From Dipylidium caninum (Eukaryota > Platyhelminthes > Cestoda > Cyclophyllidea > Dipylidiidae): a stretch of 64,000 bases of DNA. The notes under the pieces are model-generated. The model saw nothing but the letters and a program-made list of their open reading frames with translations. It did not search any database and was not told the origin of the DNA. The stretch is taken from NCBI GenBank assembly GCA_017562135.1, contig QEYB01001116.1:62001-126000 (forward strand). The letters are read 5' to 3'. Within the stretch, counting starts at the first letter, position 1. The number at the start of each line of letters is the position of its first letter. The position numbers were made by a program, and so were the translations under genes. This document shows, piece by piece, positions 10,331-20,050 of this stretch.

Positions 10331-12116
10331 CCTCTCCTCTCTCCTCTCTCCCCTCTCGCCTCACGCCTCTCGCCTCTCGCCTCATAATAGTGTCTTCCAG
10401 AGCCATTTTCGTCCCACTCTCCCCAGCCTTACTCGTCAACAAGCCCCAAACCCCCTTTCCCGCATTGGACCAATTGGCTCCTACGCCGTGCTTATTTCCT
10501 ACCCCGTCGTCTCGCACTTGTCAAAATCAGACCAGGCGCCCAAATGGCATGTGTGGCAGACAGAAGGCGAAGGAAGGAACAAATGCTTGCAATTAGGCTT
10601 AGGCTATGTACATTACATTTACCACATTTCCTTAAACGAAGAACTCTCGGGGGAGGCAGGCAGGAGGGCAGGGAGGGAGGAGGAAGTGGATTGGTGTTGA
10701 GTACTCTAATGAGACTTGGTCTTTTAGCGCAAGACATCTTCTTTTCTTCCCCCACTTCCTCTGTCTCCGTCTCCACTTTCCTCTGCGTCGCTCGACGCTC
10801 TCTCGCACGTCTTTGCGTGGCAAGCCACAGCAAAATAAGTGCAGGAGGCGCGAGGTCATGCGCTTCTACAATGCAGGCAATACGAAGTGAGGCGTCGCGA
10901 GGAGTCGTGAGGAGGGGAGAGAAGGCGAGGGAGGAGCAAGGGAGGAGAGGAGAGCAGAGAAGAGTAAAGAAGTGGAGGGGAGGGAGGGAGGGAGGGGAGG
11001 GGAGGAGAGGAGAAAAAAAGTACAATTTGATGGTGACTCACTTTGCGGATGAAGAAGGGGGTCGCCACCTCGTCCGAGAGTGAGGGGATTCCCCGGCTCG
11101 TGGAGTCCTCTTCATCCAGTCCCAATGTGGCGATTAGGGAGAGCGAACGCCTCTCCACCTGCCTGACTCCTCCTTCTCCATCTTCTCGCTGCCACCACAA
11201 CCCACCGCTCCACCGTCCCTCTCCTTACTCCGTGCCGAGGGCCTCGACCCACACACGCAGCCTGAGCCACCTGAAACACAAAGTGAATTAACCGAGATGA
11301 TCATGGTGATGGTATTGCTGACGACGACAGTGACAGCGAGAGTGACAGTGACGGTGATTGTGATTGTGATGATGTGAAGAGTGGAATGAAGAGTGTCACC
11401 TCGAGTGCAGCGCAGTTTCTCACCTCCCAGTAGGTGCTCCGTCACAGTGAGCATGGTCCACAGCAAGCAGAAGACATTGAGGTTGAAAGGCAGGACGTGG
11501 GGCAGCAAGAAGACGTTGAAGGCGAAGAGGCAGAGGAGGGCGATCGCCGTCTTCTCAGCGCTACTCATCCGCATCTCGGCAGCCATAACGCGCCAATGAC
11601 GCAGCCACCAGACCCATGCATCGATTGCCGATGTTTTCAAATCTTTGCCACGTGGAGTGGAGGAGTGGAGTGGAGTGGATTGGGTGGACATGTGGCACGC
11701 ACGAACCGCACCGTGGGTGGCCTCACCTGCCACCTCGAGTCGAGTCAAGCTGATGGACCCCTCTTCATTCTCTGTCCCGACACGTAACTCCCGCAAGTCG
11801 TCTTAACCTTTTTTTGAAAGCTTTTGACAGCTTGGATCACACCTGTTGCTGCATGTGAAGAAAACCGATTCATTTTGCCTTCAAACACACCCGAGTGCGT
11901 TTTCCCCCTCCGACATCGTTGCAGCTTTCCGCCTCTTCACGCATCATCGGACAATATAGAAGGCTGAAGTGCGGTGGTACGAGCTCTGGCGGCAGAGACG
12001 GTGGAGGAGAGAATTCCAAGCCGAACTCCGTAATATCTGCTGTGTTATTTATGCGCTATGAGGCGCCGTGATGTCTTATTGAGGGACTCTCCTTTTTTCA
12101 CTGGACCAAATGGACA
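10265..12116 (-). repeat. 1.85 kb palindrome, left arm
   Basis: This is the inverted, near-identical copy of 18217-20050. Matching stops abruptly inside at ggaccaaatggac (12116 and 18217). At the outer end it fades into weaker similarity around tgacatcagg. The arms differ by single-base indels and by the length of short tandem runs (the gtgga/tccac run near 11655 and 18660). Spacer 6.1 kb. Confidence 0.95.
10632..11586 (-). pseudogene. Left-arm copy of the three-exon candidate gene, altered frames
   Basis: The same exon borders are preserved on the minus strand: 11586-11424, 11270-11042 and 10865-10632. Exon 2 lacks one G of the ggtgggag run near 11157, which breaks the frame. Exon 3 lacks a C shortly after its start and has an extra A further on, so about 40 residues are read in another frame before the shared ending RRCLALKDQVSLEYSTPI. 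Whether this or the right arm is ancestral cannot be decided here. Splice sites are intact in both. Confidence 0.45.
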
Positions 12117-12817
12117 ATTTTGTTTCTTGTCTCTCAGCCATTTTAATACCATGACATCAAGTCGAGAGTGGCATTTCCCTTTCGCATCGTCAGCTTTTTC
12201 CTCTCCCACGAGACTAAGACGGGACTGCGCTTGCTCTAATCACTAGTTTCCGCTTCTCCTCTCCCTTCTGTGCATCTGTGGCGGTGATAATTGCAATCTG
12301 TCGCAGTAACGGGGCACTGACGTGAAGCCGAGAAGGCTTACAACGTTGACGATTTCTTCTTCTCTCCATTAAGCCTCACAGCCACCCTCAACGCTGCCTC
12401 GCCCTCTCTCCGCAGTCGAGTTGTCACCTCACTAGTGCTCGGTGCCTTAGCCCCAGTAACTGACGCAGTGAACATTGGGGACGGAAGGAGCAGAAGAAGA
12501 AAAAGAAGACGATAGGTCCTGTTGTAGTTTCACCAAACAAAAGTCATGACCACACGCAGTTCGGCCTGATGCACTTCAGTGCGCGTCGGTGGGATTAAAG
12601 AGGGAACTTGGTGAGGAGAAATAAGTGATGATCGGAGCGGCGCTTTCCCTCAAGTAGGCAGCAGCAATTACAGGCAAAAGACATCTTCCCCTCTTATAAC
12701 CCCTTCACAGTGGGCTCCTCGTTTTTCTGAGTGGTCGCTAGTAGAAGACAAGTGGGGCATTTCGACTGCCTGCGCAGGAGGAACATCACCTTTACCACCA
12801 TTTGGCTGCTACTTCAG

Positions 12818-12897
12818 GCCATCGCCCGACTTCTTCACCTTCCTGCAAATGCAACGAGAAGAACAGGCCGAGGCAGACGTGTGGCGAGACGAGGAAG
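12818..12897 (+). CDS. Exon-like 80-nt segment, unknown protein
   Basis: An acceptor (ctgctacttcag) precedes it and a donor follows (GAAG|GTAATC). One frame reads PSPDFFTFLQMQREEQ and continues acidic (EADVWRDEE), a plausible coding sequence. All frames are short, so chance is a serious alternative. Confidence 0.25.
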
Positions 12898-13136
12898 GTA
12901 ATCACTCTCACATTCACAATCAACGCATAACAGATTGAAGCGTGCAATTTGTACATTCTTGGGTTACCTAATTTCAGCTTTCCTGCTCAAACGTCACCGC
13001 TGAACGCCGAGGAGAATAATGTGAGAATCCGCGTGGTCTTGCCGTCAGCCTAAACACTAGCCCAATCCTCCAGTCGCCAAATGAAGACGGCAGTCGTCTC
13101 GAGATCTCTAACGCCGAGGGAAAGTGTTGCCGAAAC

Positions 13137-13158
13137 TGTGTGTGTGTGTGTGTGTGTG
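13137..13158 (+). repeat. (TG)11 microsatellite
   Basis: Eleven TG units. Confidence 0.95.
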
Positions 13159-13559
13159 CACTTCTAGTGGACATAAGGCCCAAGTGGTGGCTGCTCACCA
13201 CGAGATTCGACTGATGGATAGACTATGAGGCGATTCGTCTCAGAGGTGGCCGGCAAGCGAGCTGCATGCGATTGTTCATTACACAAGCCTTCAGGGGTTT
13301 CCTACTAATCTTAAGTTGAGAATATCCTACCCAGCCGGCATGAAGACACCATCAGTGCCATCTGATGCCAAGTCGACACCGCTAGTCCGTGGTGAACTCG
13401 CCATCTCGGCCATTATTTACATCGCTTTCCACATTACTCACGACTTCGGACTCACCCGCACCGGCACCACCATCCGCACTCCCAGTCGCCGTGTCATCGG
13501 CACCTTTAAAGCCAATTTCTGCTCACACACCACCGTTGTTGTGCTTCAATTAGTTTGGA

Positions 13560-14910
13560 AGTACTTCAGGTAGGTGGTGTGTACGAGGCGTCTCATAATT
13601 ATCATTCACCAGATTACATGTTCGAATGCTGAAGGGTGAGGAGATGTGCGAACATGGCGTATATGCAATATGCAATGACATGAGAATCGCTTCAATAAGT
13701 TTATTGGTGACGGTGCAGAAAGTCAAGTAAGTGCTACTAAGTGCATGTGAGACAATAGAGCGAAACACTTTGCTAATAGACTCGCAGACGGAGACATCGA
13801 ATCGGTAAGAAAAGCGGAATATGTTCTGGCAATTTTTATTGTGGATCGGGAGTGCTTATGGATTGAAGGGGCGAGCGTTTGGGTTCTGCACGTACCTTCT
13901 CTGTCTTCGGAGGGAATGGGTTAGTTTGTGATTGTTTAATTGCCTATCCTTGTTAATGAACGTGCGTCGAGAAAGCATGTTTGGTGTTAGGTCCCCACTG
14001 CTCCCGCAAGCGTCGCGTCGCGTCGCAGTGTGTGTATTTAGGCGAATGAATTTGGGCCTACTATTTGGGACTACACTCTTGTAGATAAGACTGATGCTGG
14101 CATTCTAGGCCCACTCACCTATGTCAGACTGGTAGAAATTATCGCAATTTCTCCTAATGCCGCTATTTGCTGTGGCGGCGGTACCTCAGGCGAAGCCGTA
14201 CCAGCAGCGTGGAACAGTATGCAGTGGCTGTTTGGTACGAAGACGACCACTTTTCTTGTGAGTACAGCATTAGGCGGATGTATGGAAAATCGAGGTGTTC
14301 ATGTGTACGTCATGCTGTTCTTAATTTAAGGTAATGCTTCTTTGTTCGGCGTTGTCGCGCATAATCCTCACTAGTTCAGATTGTGAGAAATTGGGATTTT
14401 TACGCTCGGACTTGTCTCGCACCAGCATTTTCACTGAAGTTTGGACCGCTTTGCACTGTAGCATTACGAATGACTTCTAGTTTCCTTCATCCGGTGTGTA
14501 GATGACTTATATGGATAGGAGAAAAGTGACAGTTTCCTCAGATTGTGTCTAATTCACGGAACATGGAGCAATTTAAGTGGCTCCAATTGATACGGCTTTT
14601 GGGGTGTGAGTGTTGCCTTGTGGTTTGTGTCAGTTGTGTGATTGCAAATGTGCGAATGAGAGATGGTGGGACCGTGGGTTGGCTTCTAATAGAGAGGTCA
14701 AGTCCCTGTGTCGTCTGGTTTTATTAGTGTCCCCTTTTGTTCTACCATCTGAGTGGGAGGAGTCGCACTGAGCCGCGTTTATGTGGTTGGAAAGGCGTGG
14801 ACGAATAGCGGTAGACTCTGGGTGCCTAACAAATAGCCCTGTCCCTTGCTGTCCGGTTGAACAAGGTGTCCCCTTTCTTCGTTGTTGGATGTCTGTTGTT
14901 TTCTGAGTCG
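13560..14910 (-). repeat. Old inverted duplication, right arm
   Basis: This is the inverted, diverged partner of 7330-8830. It includes, at 14735-14914 on the minus strand, the decayed C-terminus of the R2-like endonuclease fragment (LFVRHPEST ... RPRL against LFVMDSESSATRP). The spacer between the arms is about 4.7 kb. Confidence 0.8.
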
Positions 14911-15033
14911 TCATGACTGCTCGCGCCTTGGCCCTACTCTGCGGACAAGGCGAACGGGGGCGGGTGGTAGGTGGACGCCACTGGATAGGGCACAGAAGGC
15001 TCCAATGGGTTGGGTTGAGCTTTTAGATAGAGT

Positions 15034-15525
15034 GTGGGTCTGAGACTGCGTCCTGTAGCAGTTTTTCGGATCAGTAACTTTTCGGAGTTCGAAGACAAAC
15101 CCTGCGTTCTGACCTTGCGATCTCTGCAGTTTGCGCTCCAGAAATGTGACGCCATCTTTGAGGCGACGAACCTACTGGATGGAATCTTGAAGGAAAGAGG
15201 TCGACTGCACAGCGGCTTATGTCTCGCGGAGTTGGATGTATAGAGGGCCTTTGATAGTGTTACCCGAAACACCATTTTCAGAGCGACTTCTTCTTTCGGC
15301 GCTCCAATGCTCTTGCCCGACCTCATGCAATGTGGGTATTCGGACAGCGTGGCGTTCTGGGCGTCTACCTCCTTGATACCGATGCAGGGAATGCGACAGG
15401 GGGACCCACTCTCCCCGTTGTTGTTTGTCAGGGCCGTTGAGGAGGCCTCGCGGCTCGCTTACCTAACCAAAGTGGCGAACCAGCAGGGTGAAACGGTTGA
15501 TGCTCTGGCTTATACCCATGACTGA
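15034..15525 (+). pseudogene. R2-like reverse transcriptase fragment
   Basis: It reads FEATNLLDGILKERGRLHSG, then LAELDV, a TAG, RAFDSV (the first catalytic aspartate region), then LLPDLMQCGYSD, GMRQGDPLSPLLF, and ALAYTHD, where the catalytic YADD should be. This is the same family as the elements in the direct repeat and better preserved around RAFDSV. It is dead because of the internal stop at 15241-15243, the YTHD substitution and the stop directly after it. It stands next to the inverted R2-like tail at 14735-14914, but in the opposite orientation. Confidence 0.85.
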
Positions 15526-15569
15526 GCAGTTTTGTTACAAAATCTCTCTTCTTCGTGCTGCTCTCTCTC

Positions 15570-15700
15570 GTGCCACGCTGTCAAGGACTCTAGCCACATC
15601 TACGTTTGCGAGTGTCAAGTCACGATTATAGCCATCTTTCTCGCAATATTCTATCCAATAAGTTGGTTGCCTCGAAGTTGCCGTCACACGACATCGCTCT
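15570..15700 (-). pseudogene. Small R2-like reverse transcriptase remnant, inverted
   Basis: The reverse complement matches the plus-strand fragment at 4640-4765 (gtgacggca...tttgaggcagccaacttattgga, then gtgacttgacactcgcaa). It encodes a broken form of FEATNLLDRILRER. It sits tail to tail with the 15034-15525 fragment. Confidence 0.7.
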
Positions 15701-15894
15701 CTCCTTTCAACATCTCAGCTCGTCACGCCACCTCCCGATGTCTGTCAGGCGCAGGGGACCACCTGTTCCCCTTCCTGCCTCCAAACTGTCCAAATGTCTC
15801 CTCTTTGTCTTTCCCTCTTTTCTTCCGCCGATGGTTTTGTGGCTGGATCACGCCTATGGATTCACACGGCCTCGAAGACGACTCGAACATTTTG

Positions 15895-16110
15895 CCTTGT
15901 GAAGCATTCTTGGCAGCGAATTTCACTCTTCCAGCCGCATGTATTTGCAGTTTGGACGAGAGTGTAGTGCGACCGACTCCACCATCGTTGACTACGCCGC
16001 TGCCACTTCAGTCTACTTAGGCCACTACAAGACAGCCATTGTCTTAACATCAGCCTCAACGCCAACGTCTCCATCACCGCCAATGTAACCTCAATAAGGG
16101 TCGGCCACAC
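15895..16110 (-). repeat. SVWPT-family segment, copy 1
   Basis: On the minus strand this reads SVWPTLIEVTLAVMETLALR. The plus strand at 55105-55279 reads SVWPTFIEVASSVRKTFALG. Conservation in the same frame at moderate DNA identity suggests a former coding sequence. I do not recognise it. It may be a remnant of a mobile-element protein or of a host gene family. Confidence 0.4.
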
Positions 16111-16379
16111 CGAAGAGATCTGCCCCCATTTTACTCAACACATGACAGTGACGAAAGGCGGTCAATAGGCAACTTGACTGCGGTGACATCTGCCTCTGAG
16201 CAGCGGAGTATTATGCAATCAAGATGGCATGAAAGACTGGCTTCCTTGACTACATTTACTGCCGCATATCGCGATTTCTGTGAAACAGGCATTGCTCCGG
16301 GGGCAGTTTCTTCACAGCACTCCTCTTTCGCCGGTCCCCTTTCTCCCGATCTTCGCCAGGCCCTGAGAACTTGAGTTCG

Positions 16380-16880
16380 CGTTTCTCAGGTCAGGTCATG
16401 TCATATCATGCCAAAGGCTAATGGCACTGCACGCTCAGCAGCAAAGAGCAATGAATTTCCGCAAATAAGGAGAATTGTAGCACCCATCGCAATATGGCTC
16501 TGGCGAATTCTTCCTTCTTCAGTTATTGCTATGGCAGTTACACACTCCTGTGTCATTATCTCTTCGCCTCCAGTTGCCTTATTGGGCACGAAGGAACTGC
16601 TACAAGTGGTGGAGCTGACATAATGAATACTGTGGAAGAAACAAATGCCCATAATTATAAAGGGCTTTGACACAGTGTCTCGCCTCGATTCTTGACAATT
16701 TGCGTAGCATTACAGAACTTTTGATACACTTTTGAATTGTTCGTGGTTATTGGGTGCTAAAGCACGCAATGAGTCAAGTTGGTGGGTGGTTTTAGTTCAT
16801 ATCGTCGGCACTGAACTCTGCGAGTCATCTCTCGCTCTCCCCTCTTCCGCGCCACTTACACATTCCCGGTAACCGAGGAA
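16380..16880. other. No supported gene
   Basis: Short antiparallel ORFs overlap at 16401-16673 with no splice support. I see no partner elsewhere in the window. Confidence 0.4.
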
Positions 16881-17500
16881 AGGGAGTGCTTTCGGCTTCG
16901 TGGGTAGATCGTGGCTTTCAGCAGCATGGTGAATCGGTGTTTGAGGAACATCAGAAGGGTGTGCTTACATGGATTGCGACCCCCCGTCATTAGTTGAGGT
17001 GAATTGAAGGAGGTTGTTGAAGGGCCTGCCTAGGCCTTGTCTTGTCAAGTGCAATCTCATCGCTCACCACCTTCAAGAAGGAGCATTTCCCTCCATGAAC
17101 TGTGTACGGTCCTCAGGGCGGCCCAGGACTTCAGGTCGCCTTGAGGAAGATGGAGAAATAAGGAGAGGGAGGCAGATTAGGAGAGTAGACTTGGTGCTGT
17201 TTTTTGCCAAATTGGCATTGTGGATGGGGTCGTCAATTGGAGTTTAGGCGAATGTCTGCTGACCCGTTGAAGTAAAGCGATTGGTGGAAAGAAGACGCCG
17301 CACTCGTTGAGAACGTGCAGAAGTGAAGTGAGAAAGTGCTTAATATTCCTCTCCTCCCTTTCACGTTACTTTCACCTTTCTGGTAAAGGAGGTGAGTGGG
17401 TGTTTTCTCCTTCGTAAGTAGATCGCGGCTCTCAGCAGCATGGTGAATAGCACAAACTTTGTGGCATTTTGGTGTCTCACGAAGGCCTGGCAGCACGCGG
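16880..17500 (+). repeat. Family L, first part (diverged from 22690-23530)
   Basis: It follows 22690-23530 in the same order: the tagatcgtggctttcagcag motif (16905), the ggttgttgaagggcctg stretch, tcaccaccttcaag, aggagagggaggca, and ttgtggatggggtc (17218). It differs by many substitutions and indels. The 33-bp motif appears again at 17419. Confidence 0.7.
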
Positions 17501-17779
17501 CTCGGTCGGATGCGTCTGAGTAGGTTTGGGGCACGTTAAATGGGAACTTGTTGGAAGCGACAAACTATAATGTGTGAAGTACTTCCTCAGTGACTTCACG
17601 AATTCCCGAAGTTCTTTGCACTGCAGCACTAGCGGATTACGGAAAAATGAGATCATTCCGTCCCGGAATGGGTGTCCCAGTGGAAGACCCCTCTCCACGT
17701 ACGCATACAGCGTGTGCCAGTTGTACTGAGCCATAGACGCGGTGTGGCAAACGTTTGTCACACAGGTTTTAGTCTAAAC

Positions 17780-18200
17780 CGGCATTAGATTTCGACTCTC
17801 TGCCCACATGGCCTCATCTCGCTAGGGAGCATTAGTCTGGAGGCAGCCTTGTCGTGGACCCAGTAGACCCAAGTGGCAGCGTGGTGTCTCGTGTGCACTG
17901 ACGGTTTTGCGATCCCTCGGCACCAGAGTGCTAGAGGCGGTGAAGGAGGAGGAGAGGAAGGGGACGAGAAGGCGGAGGACAATGTGGGGGATGAAGAGGT
18001 AGTCAAGCGAAGTAGCAGGCCATCACAGCAACTTCAGACTATTTTTCGTTCACATTTCTGCCTCCTGACAGCGGGCCCCGTAGCACAGTTGTTCTCGCCA
18101 CATTCGCCGGAGGTTTGTGGTTCGTGGCCCAATTGGACAGCAACTCGTGCTTCTATCCGATGCTGTTATGGTGTATTTTGAGCCACTCGAATGAATTACG
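17780..18200 (+). repeat. Family L, acidic/SPEVCG part
   Basis: A frame from 17873 runs through an acidic stretch (GGEEGDEKAEDNVGDEE) into FCLLTAGPVAQLFSPHSPEV. Related peptides are at 53780-53860 (FCLLMADRLAQAVSPHLSEV), 24711-24785 (LAQ...SPEV) with its twin at 48860-48935, and the acidic part again on the minus strand at 55960-56190. This indicates an old multi-copy coding sequence, now broken by stops. I do not recognise the function. Confidence 0.5.
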
Positions 18201-18216
18201 ATAGAGATCACCCTAA

Positions 18217-20050
18217 GACTGTCCATTTGGTCCAGTGAAAAAAGGAGAGTCCCTCAATAAGACATCACGGCGCCTCATAGCGCATAAATAACACAGCAGA
18301 TATTACGGAGTTCGGCTTGGAATTCTCTCCTCCACCGTCTCTGCCGCCAGAGCTCGTACCACCGCACTTCAGCCTTCTATATTGTCCGATGATGCGTGAA
18401 GAGGCGGAAACTGCAACGATGTCGGAGGAGGGAAAACGCACTCGGGTGTGTTTGAAGGCAAAATGAATCGGTTTTCTTCACATGCAGCAACAGGTGTGAT
18501 CCAAGCTGTCAAAAGCTTTCAAAAAAAGGTTAAGACGACTTGCGGGAGTTACGTGTCGGGACAGAGAATGAAGAGGGGTCCATCAGCTTGACTCGACTCG
18601 AGGTGGCAGGTGAGGCCACCCACGGTGCGGTTCGTGCGTGCCACATGTCCACCCAATCTCCACTCCACTCCACTCCACTCCACTCCACTCCACGTGGCAA
18701 AGATTTGAAAACATCCGCAATCGATGCATGGGTCTGGTGGCTGCGTCATTGGCGCGTTATGGCTGCCGAGATGCGGATGAGTAGCGCTGAGAAGACGGCG
18801 ATCGCCCTCCTCTGCCTCTTCGCCTTCAACGTCTTCTTGCTGCCCCACGTCCTGCCTTTCAACCTCAACGTCTTCTGCTTGCTGTGGACCATGCTCACTG
18901 TGACGGAGCACCTACTGGGAGGTGAGAAACTGCGCTGCACTCGAGGTGACACTCTTCATTCCACTCTTCACATCATCACAATCACAATCACCGTCACTGT
19001 CACTCTCGCTGTCACTGTCGTCGTCAGCAATACCATCACCATGATCATCTCGGTTAATTCACTTTGTGTTTCAGGTGGCTCAGGCTGCGTGTGTGGGTCG
19101 AGGCCCTCGGCACGGAGTAAGGAGAGGGACGGTGGAGCGGTGGGTTGTGGTGGCAGCGAGAAGATGGAGAAGGAGGAGTCAGGCAGGTGGGAGAGGCGTT
19201 CGCTCTCCCTAATCGCCACATTGGGACTGGATGAAGAGGACTCCACGAGCCGGGGAATCCCCTCACTCTCGGACGAGGTGGCGACCCCCTTCTTCATCCG
19301 CAAAGTGAGTCACCATCAAATTGTACTTTTTTCTCCTTTCCCCTCCCCTCCCCTCCCCTCCACTTCTTTACTCTTCTCTGCTCTCCTCTCCTCCCTTGCT
19401 CCTCCCTCGCCTTCTCTCCCCTCCTCACGACTCCTCGCGACGCCTCACTTCGTATTGCCTGCATTGTAGAAGCGCATGACCTCGCGCCCTCCTGCACTTA
19501 TTTTGCTGTGGCTTGCCACACAACGACGTGCGAGAGAGCGTCGAGCGACGCAGAGGAAAGTGGAGACGGAGACAGAGGAAGTGGGGGAAGAAAGAAGATG
19601 TCTTGCGCTAAAAGACCAAGTCTCATTAGAGTACTCAACACCAATCCACTTCCTCCTCCCTCCCTGCCCTCCTGCCTGCCTCCCCCGAGAGTTCTTTGTT
19701 TAAGGAAATGTGGTAAATGTAATGTACATAGCCTAAGCCTAATTGCAAGCATTTGTTCCTTCCTTCGCCTTCTGTCTGCCACACATGCCATTTGGGCGCC
19801 TGGTCTGATTTTGACAAGTGCGAGACGACGGGGTAGGAAATAAGCACGGCGTAGGAGCCAATTGGTCCAATGCGGGAAAGCGGGTTTGGGGCTTGTTGAC
19901 GAGTAAGGCTGGGGAGAGTGGGACGAAAATGGCTCTGGAAGACACTATTATGAGGCGAGAGGCGAGAGGCGAGAGGGGAGAGAGGAGAGGGAGGCCAGAG
20001 AGGTGAGAAACTCTGACAGAGGAGGCGGCAGAAAAGCCCTCCTGATGTCA
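18217..20050 (+). repeat. 1.85 kb palindrome, right arm
   Basis: This is the partner of 10265-12116. It carries the version of the three-exon candidate gene whose exons join in frame. Confidence 0.95.
18759..19703 (+). CDS. Three-exon candidate gene with a hydrophobic N-terminal region
   Basis: Proposed exons are 18759-18921, 19075-19304 and 19470-19703. The donors are G|GTGAGA and AAA|GTGAGT. The acceptors are TTTCAG|G and the AG of a long pyrimidine-rich tract ending TTGTAG|A. The sum is 627 nt, 208 residues, in frame, ending TAA. Exon 1 gives MAAEMRM then a strongly hydrophobic segment (IALLCLF, VFLLPHVLP, VFCLLWTML), probably one or two membrane passes. Exon 2 is Gly/Ser-rich then acidic (LGLDEEDST). 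Exon 3 is basic and Glu-rich. The EK...VFLL...LLWTMLTVT pattern faintly resembles the M2-M3 part of nicotinic-type Cys-loop receptors, but the spacing is short and no ligand domain is seen. The frame is open upstream to 18540, so the start is uncertain. A diverged copy of exon 1 lies at 40372-40587. Confidence 0.45.

Larger units (their letters stand above)
12117..13559. other. Spacer part without repeats; one exon-like piece
   Basis: There is no long ORF. The only segment with paired splice signals is 12818-12897, listed separately. A (TG)11 run lies at 13137-13158. I see no partner for this stretch elsewhere in the window. Confidence 0.4.

Noticed and set aside
10330..10385. CRISPR-like or satellite array
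   Set aside because: It is only an irregular CTCTCGCCT-type low-complexity run, with no spacers.
10492..11025. Pro/Ser/Leu-rich ORF of 177 codons
   Set aside because: It is a translation of CT-rich low-complexity sequence antisense or intronic to the candidate gene.
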